Source: Streptomyces sp. T39 (lineage in GTDB: Bacteria > Actinomycetota > Actinomycetes > Streptomycetales > Streptomycetaceae). From it: a DNA stretch of 64,000 nt. The translations under genes and the position numbers were made by a program. Below are positions 60,417 through 64,000 of this stretch, one piece after another. The notes below the pieces were generated by a model. The model did no database searches and was not told the origin of the DNA. It saw only the letters and a list, made by a program, of their open reading frames with translations. The stretch's first letter is position 1. Every line of letters begins with the position of its first letter. The DNA lies in contig NZ_RDBP01000012.1 in assembly GCF_008042045.1 (NCBI RefSeq), positions 1,714,796 to 1,778,795 on the forward strand, read 5' to 3'.

Positions 60417-61115
60417 ATGACAGGGGAGCGTGCCGCGAGCGGCTGTCTCGTGGCGAACGACTGGATATGCGGCGAGTACCTGCGCAGCCGCAGCGGGGAA
60501 CTGACCGACGCGACGGTCCAGCACGTCTGGATCACGGTGGCGTCGGTCCTGATAGGGCTGGCCGTGGCGTTGCCGCTGGCCCTGCTGGTGCGCGCCCGGC
60601 CGAGGTTCGCGGGACCGGTGCTCGGGCTGACGACGCTGCTCTACACGATCCCGTCGCTCGCCATGTTCTCGCTGCTGCTGCCGGTCTTCGGGCTGTCCGC
60701 GGCGCTCGTCGTCACGGGTCTGGTGCTCTACTCCCTCACCATCCTCGTGCGGAACATCCTCGCCGGGCTCCAGGCCGTGCCCGCCGAGGTCCGCGAGGCC
60801 GCCCGCGGCATGGGATACGGGCCCTTCCGCCTGCTGGTCGAGGTGGAACTGCCGCTGGCGCTGCCCGCGCTGATGGCCGGGCTGCGCATCGCCACCGTCT
60901 CCACGGTCGCGCTCACGACCGTGGGGGCACTCGTCGGCCAGGGCGGCCTGGGCAATCTCATCGACGACGGGGTGCAGACGACGTTCAAGGCGCAGGTGCT
61001 CACCGCATCGGTGCTGTGCGTGCTGCTGGCCGCGGTGGCCGATCTGCTGCTGCTGGGCGTCCAGCGGCTGCTCACCCCCTGGGCGCGGCACCGTGCGGCG
61101 GAGGCGGGGAACTGA
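60417..61115 (+). CDS. Glycine betaine/choline ABC transporter permease 1
   Basis: A 232-residue membrane protein of the OpuCB/ProW class with about six helices. The EAA loop is QAVPAEVREAARGMGYGPFR at about 122-141. Helices begin at about 38 (WITVASVLIGLAVALPLALL) and include LLYTIPSLAMFSLLLPVFG and LTTVGALVGQGGLG in the signature region. The ATG at 60417 follows GGGAGGTGAG. Its stop TGA overlaps the start ATG of the second permease by one base (TGATG), so the pair is translationally linked. Together with the ATPase and lipoprotein it imports osmolytes. Confidence 0.93.
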   Translation: MTGERAASGCLVANDWICGEYLRSRSGELTDATVQHVWITVASVLIGLAVALPLALLVRARPRFAGPVLGLTTLLYTIPSLAMFSLLLPVFGLSAALVVTGLVLYSLTILVRNILAGLQAVPAEVREAARGMGYGPFRLLVEVELPLALPALMAGLRIATVSTVALTTVGALVGQGGLGNLIDDGVQTTFKAQVLTASVLCVLLAAVADLLLLGVQRLLTPWARHRAAEAGN

Positions 61116-61807
61116 TGGGCGGCGTACCGGCGGAGGTGTGGACCTGGCTCACGACCGGGTCCAACTGGTCCGGCCCGAGCGGCGCCTGGCACCGGCTGGC
61201 CGAGCACGTGTACGTCAGCGGGGTCTCGCTTCTCCTCGCGTGTGCGATCGCCCTGCCGGTGGCCCTGTGGCTCGGGCACATCGGCCGGGGCGGGGCGCTG
61301 GCCGTCAACATCTCCAACGCGGGCCGGGCGATACCGGTCTTCGCCGTGCTCGCGCTGTTCATGCTCACGCCCCTGCGCAGCGCCGGGTACCTGCCCACGG
61401 TGATCGCGCTGGTGCTGTTCGCGATACCGCCGCTGCTGACCAACGCCTACACCGGGATGCGGGAGGTGGACCGGTCGGTGGTGGAGGCCGCGCGGGGGAT
61501 GGGGATGTCGGGCGGCCAGATCTTCGCCCGGGTCGAACTGCCCCTCGCGTACCCGCTGCTGATGACCGGGCTCAGGTCCGCCGCCGTGCAGGTGGTGGCC
61601 ACGGCCACGATCGCCTCCATGGTGGGGCAGGGGGGTCTCGGGAGGATCATCACGGCCGGCTTCAACACCTACGACACGCCCCAGGTGGTGGCCGGCGCGC
61701 TGCTGGCGGCGCTGCTGGCGCTGCTGGTCGAGGCGGTGCTGATAGCCGCCGACCGGCTGTTCAGCCCGCTGCGCCGGACGGCGGGCCGCCGCCCGGCCAC
61801 CCCGTGA
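61115..61807 (+). CDS. Glycine betaine/choline ABC transporter permease 2
   Basis: A 230-residue second membrane subunit, related to the first. The EAA-type loop is YTGMREVDRSVVEAARGMGM and the signature VVATATIASMVGQGGLGRI follows. Helices start at about 36 (VSGVSLLLACAIALPVALWL). The C-terminus is a short basic tail (LFSPLRRTAGRRPATP). It starts on the last base of the previous stop codon. The substrate-binding lipoprotein gene follows after 142 bases. Two permeases, an ATPase and one binding protein make the full OpuC-like importer. Confidence 0.93.
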   Translation: MGGVPAEVWTWLTTGSNWSGPSGAWHRLAEHVYVSGVSLLLACAIALPVALWLGHIGRGGALAVNISNAGRAIPVFAVLALFMLTPLRSAGYLPTVIALVLFAIPPLLTNAYTGMREVDRSVVEAARGMGMSGGQIFARVELPLAYPLLMTGLRSAAVQVVATATIASMVGQGGLGRIITAGFNTYDTPQVVAGALLAALLALLVEAVLIAADRLFSPLRRTAGRRPATP

Positions 61808-61949
61808 CACGGCGCCCGGATCCGGCAGGTCCGCACCGGCGCGCCGGCGGCGCGACCACTCGACCTCGCACGACGGACACGCACGACGACGACACGGCGG
61901 ACCGGCGGCCCAGGAGGGCCGGCGGGACCGCCGCGGGACGGAGAACCTG

Positions 61950-62927
61950 ATGGGAAAGACCTCGCGCCTCGCGGGCGCGGTACTCGGTGTGGTGGCCCTC
62001 GCGGGTTCTCTCGCCGCGTGCGGCGGCGACAGCCTGGAGAAGGAGAAGGGCGGCACCGGTGCGGCCGGCGGCTCGGGCGACAAGGGCTCGCTGGTGATCG
62101 GGGCCGCCGCCTTCACCGAGTCCAAGGTGCTCGCCGAGCTCTACTCGCAGCTCCTCGCCGACGCCGGGTACACGACCTCGGTCACCACGGTGAAGAACCG
62201 GGAACTGTACGAACCGGCCCTGGAAAAGGGCGAGATAGACATCATCCCGGAATACGCCGCCACCCTCGCCGAATTCCTCAACGCGAAGGTGAACGGCGCG
62301 AAGGCGCCGGAGGAGAAGCCGGTCGCCTCCAGCGACGTCGAGGCCACCGTCGGCGCGCTCACCCAGCTCGCCGAACCGCTCGGGCTGAAGGTCCTCCCCG
62401 CGGGCAAGGCCGTCGACCAGAACGCCTTCGCGGTATCCGCCGAATTCGCCGAGAAGAACAAGCTCACCACGCTTTCCGATCTCGGCAGGGCGAAGATCAA
62501 GGTGAAGATCGCCGCCGGTGACGAGTGCGAGGTGCGGCCGTTCTGCGCACCCGGCCTGAAGAAGACGTACGGCATCGACGTCGCGGGCATCGACCCCAAG
62601 GGCGTCGGCACACCGCAGTCCAAGCAGGCCGTGAAGGACGGCGAGGACCAGCTGGTGCTGACGACCACCACCGACGCGACGCTGGAGAGCTTCGGCCTGG
62701 TGCTCCTGGAGGACGACAAGAAGCTCCAGAACGCCGACAACATCCTGCCGGTCGTCAATGCGAAGGACGCCGGGGACAAGGCGGTGGCCGATGTCCTGGC
62801 GAAGCTGACCGAGGTGCTGAGCACCGAGGATCTCACCGAGCTGAACCGCAAGGTCGACGCCGAGCGCGCCAAGCCGCAGGACGCCGCGCGCGACTATCTC
62901 CGCTCCAAGGGGCTGATCGGCGCGTAG
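61950..62927 (+). CDS. Glycine betaine/choline ABC transporter substrate-binding lipoprotein
   Basis: A 325-residue extracytoplasmic lipoprotein of the OpuAC/OpuCC family. The signal peptide is GAVLGVVALAGSLAAC with lipobox LAAC, then a Gly/Lys/Ser linker. The domain begins at about 46 (LVIGAAAFTESKVLAELYSQ), then EKGEIDIIPEYAATLAEFLN, and LTTTTDATLESFGLVLLEDD in the second lobe. Ligand aromatic residues cannot be assigned by eye; the EYA and TD residues fit quaternary-amine binding. GGAG precedes the ATG. It is the last gene of the transporter operon. Confidence 0.94.
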   Translation: MGKTSRLAGAVLGVVALAGSLAACGGDSLEKEKGGTGAAGGSGDKGSLVIGAAAFTESKVLAELYSQLLADAGYTTSVTTVKNRELYEPALEKGEIDIIPEYAATLAEFLNAKVNGAKAPEEKPVASSDVEATVGALTQLAEPLGLKVLPAGKAVDQNAFAVSAEFAEKNKLTTLSDLGRAKIKVKIAAGDECEVRPFCAPGLKKTYGIDVAGIDPKGVGTPQSKQAVKDGEDQLVLTTTTDATLESFGLVLLEDDKKLQNADNILPVVNAKDAGDKAVADVLAKLTEVLSTEDLTELNRKVDAERAKPQDAARDYLRSKGLIGA

Positions 62928-63096
62928 GGCTTTCCTTCGGATCGGGGCCCACGGGCCCGCCGGGATCCGCACGCGAGGCGGGGCGGCCGCGCCGGGAAGT
63001 ACGGGAAGACCCGGCCCGGCCGCTCCCCGCGTTTCTTCGCAGAGATTTGCCGGGCCGACACCCCATGCGGCGCCTACGCACGGTAAATTTCGGGCC

Positions 63097-64000
63097 ATGC
63101 CACGTGGACGTCACCGCCATTCCCCGCCCCTGCACAAGCTGCTGCCGCCGTCGGCAGTCGCCGGAGCGTCGGTTCTGTGCGCCGCCGGCGCGTGGTTCGT
63201 CGGTGATGCCCTGGTACTGCGCTCCCTGGTGGCCGCCGCCGCCGCGGCCGCCGTCACCGGCGCGGTGCTGATGCGCAGCTGGGACCGGAGCGCCGGCCGC
63301 CGCGTCGCGGAGCTGACGCGCGGGCGCGCGAGCGACCAGTGGAAGACCGAGGAGCGCATCGCGGAACTGGAGGCGGACGTCGAGGAGTCACGTGAACTGC
63401 GCGTGAAGCTCGACGCCAAGCTCCGTGCCAAGCGGGTCGAACTCGCCGGCCTGCGCGGCGAGCACGCGGCGCTCCTGCGCCGGTACGCCACCGCCGAGAC
63501 CGAGCGGGCCAGCGCCCTGGAGGGCCGCAGGCAGCTCGCCATCGAGGCGTCCGAGCCGGCCAGGGCGCTGCCCTCGGCCGGATCGTCCCCGACCCCGGAG
63601 CTGTTCGCGCGGGCCGCACGGGCGCTCGGCGACCTGTCGCGCAACGCCGCGGCCCAGGAGGCCAGACGCACGGTGGAGGAGGCCAGGGCACGCGATCTCG
63701 CCGAGCGCGCCCGGGAGGCGGACGAACCTCAGGGGAAGCACGCGGCGGGCACCGGGGCAGGACAGCACGTCCGTCCGGCGTCCGCCCTCCCCGCCCGCCG
63801 GCCCGTCCCCACGGCGTCGGCCATCGTCCCCTACGGAGCCCAGCGCGCCCGGGTGAAGCGCCCGGAGGGCGGCTTCGACTTCTTCGGCACCGGCGCGGGT
63901 GCCGCCGCTGACGGGACGGGCGCCGCCCCGGCCGAGCTGCCTTCCGCCCCGCCCGCCCGCAGGGCGATCGAGGCGGTGCAGCACGAGGACCTGGCCGACG
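63097..64000 (+). CDS. Conserved membrane/coiled-coil protein (runs past the right edge)
   Basis: At least 301 residues; the frame is open to the last base of the window with no stop. A basic N-terminus (MPRGRHRHSPPLHKLLPPSA) is followed by two hydrophobic segments at about 17-60, the second rich in Ala/Val (VAAAAAAAVTGAVLMRSWDR). A long charged alpha-helical coiled coil with Glu/Arg heptads (about 75-150, RIAELEADVEESRELRVKLD) follows, then a Pro/Ala/Gly-rich region. I recall relatives with the same start in Streptomyces. It probably anchors in the membrane with a cytosolic coiled coil. Function unknown. No clear SD precedes the ATG. Confidence 0.8.
   Translation, partial: MPRGRHRHSPPLHKLLPPSAVAGASVLCAAGAWFVGDALVLRSLVAAAAAAAVTGAVLMRSWDRSAGRRVAELTRGRASDQWKTEERIAELEADVEESRELRVKLDAKLRAKRVELAGLRGEHAALLRRYATAETERASALEGRRQLAIEASEPARALPSAGSSPTPELFARAARALGDLSRNAAAQEARRTVEEARARDLAERAREADEPQGKHAAGTGAGQHVRPASALPARRPVPTASAIVPYGAQRARVKRPEGGFDFFGTGAGAAADGTGAAPAELPSAPPARRAIEAVQHEDLAD

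Overview
This window is high-GC actinomycete chromosome, almost certainly Streptomyces. GTG starts are frequent, third codon positions are GC-rich, and neighbouring genes often overlap by the four bases ATGA or GTGA. Streptomyces-type families recur: a SARP regulator, a SigE-type sigma factor, a DUF397 protein with an XRE/DUF5753 regulator, a GAF-SpoIIE-ATPase protein, and the tilS-hpt-ftsH-folE block facing the folate genes. I see no tRNA, rRNA, CRISPR array, prophage or complete insertion sequence. Function assignments come from reading the translations, not from searches.

The left end (1-9.8 kb) looks accessory. It begins with a HAD phosphatase, a divergent XRE regulator, a Nudix hydrolase and an HD-domain protein, followed by what looks like the decayed left end of an IS5-type element at about 2.8 kb. 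Next is the most interesting locus: a 1464-residue NACHT/STAND ATPase translationally coupled to a class III nucleotide-cyclase-like protein, divergent from a small membrane protein resembling the Pycsar effector PycTM, and then a Crp/Fnr-type cNMP-binding regulator. Together they resemble a cyclic-nucleotide anti-phage system with an added STAND ATPase.

From 9.8 to 24 kb come a ribbon-helix-helix protein under a helically phased operator array, a DUF4097 protein with a DrrAB-like ABC exporter, a secreted family 8 polysaccharide lyase, a SARP regulator, a SigE-type sigma factor with a membrane partner, a WrbA flavoprotein, a family A DNA polymerase-like protein, a sugar acetyltransferase and a lipoprotein. 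From 24 to 44 kb come a GAF-SpoIIE-ATPase phosphatase, an FtsX-type ABC exporter, the lutABC lactate operon with its GntR regulator and clear operators, a WhiJ/BldB-like three-gene cluster with hexameric TGCA arrays, an aldehyde dehydrogenase, a DinB protein, a PadR/glyoxalase pair, glutamate decarboxylase and a YbjQ-like protein.

From 44 to 64 kb the content is mostly conserved core: DedA, a ThrE-like exporter, inorganic pyrophosphatase, a D-Ala-D-Ala carboxypeptidase, an F420-associated metalloprotease, tilS, hpt, ftsH and folE. These converge on an operon read the other way: a truncated MprF-like gene, folP, an NTF2-like gene, folB, folK and a DUF3180 gene. An OpuC-type glycine betaine/choline ABC transporter follows, and a membrane/coiled-coil protein runs off the right edge. 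Perfect hairpins mark several of the convergent junctions.
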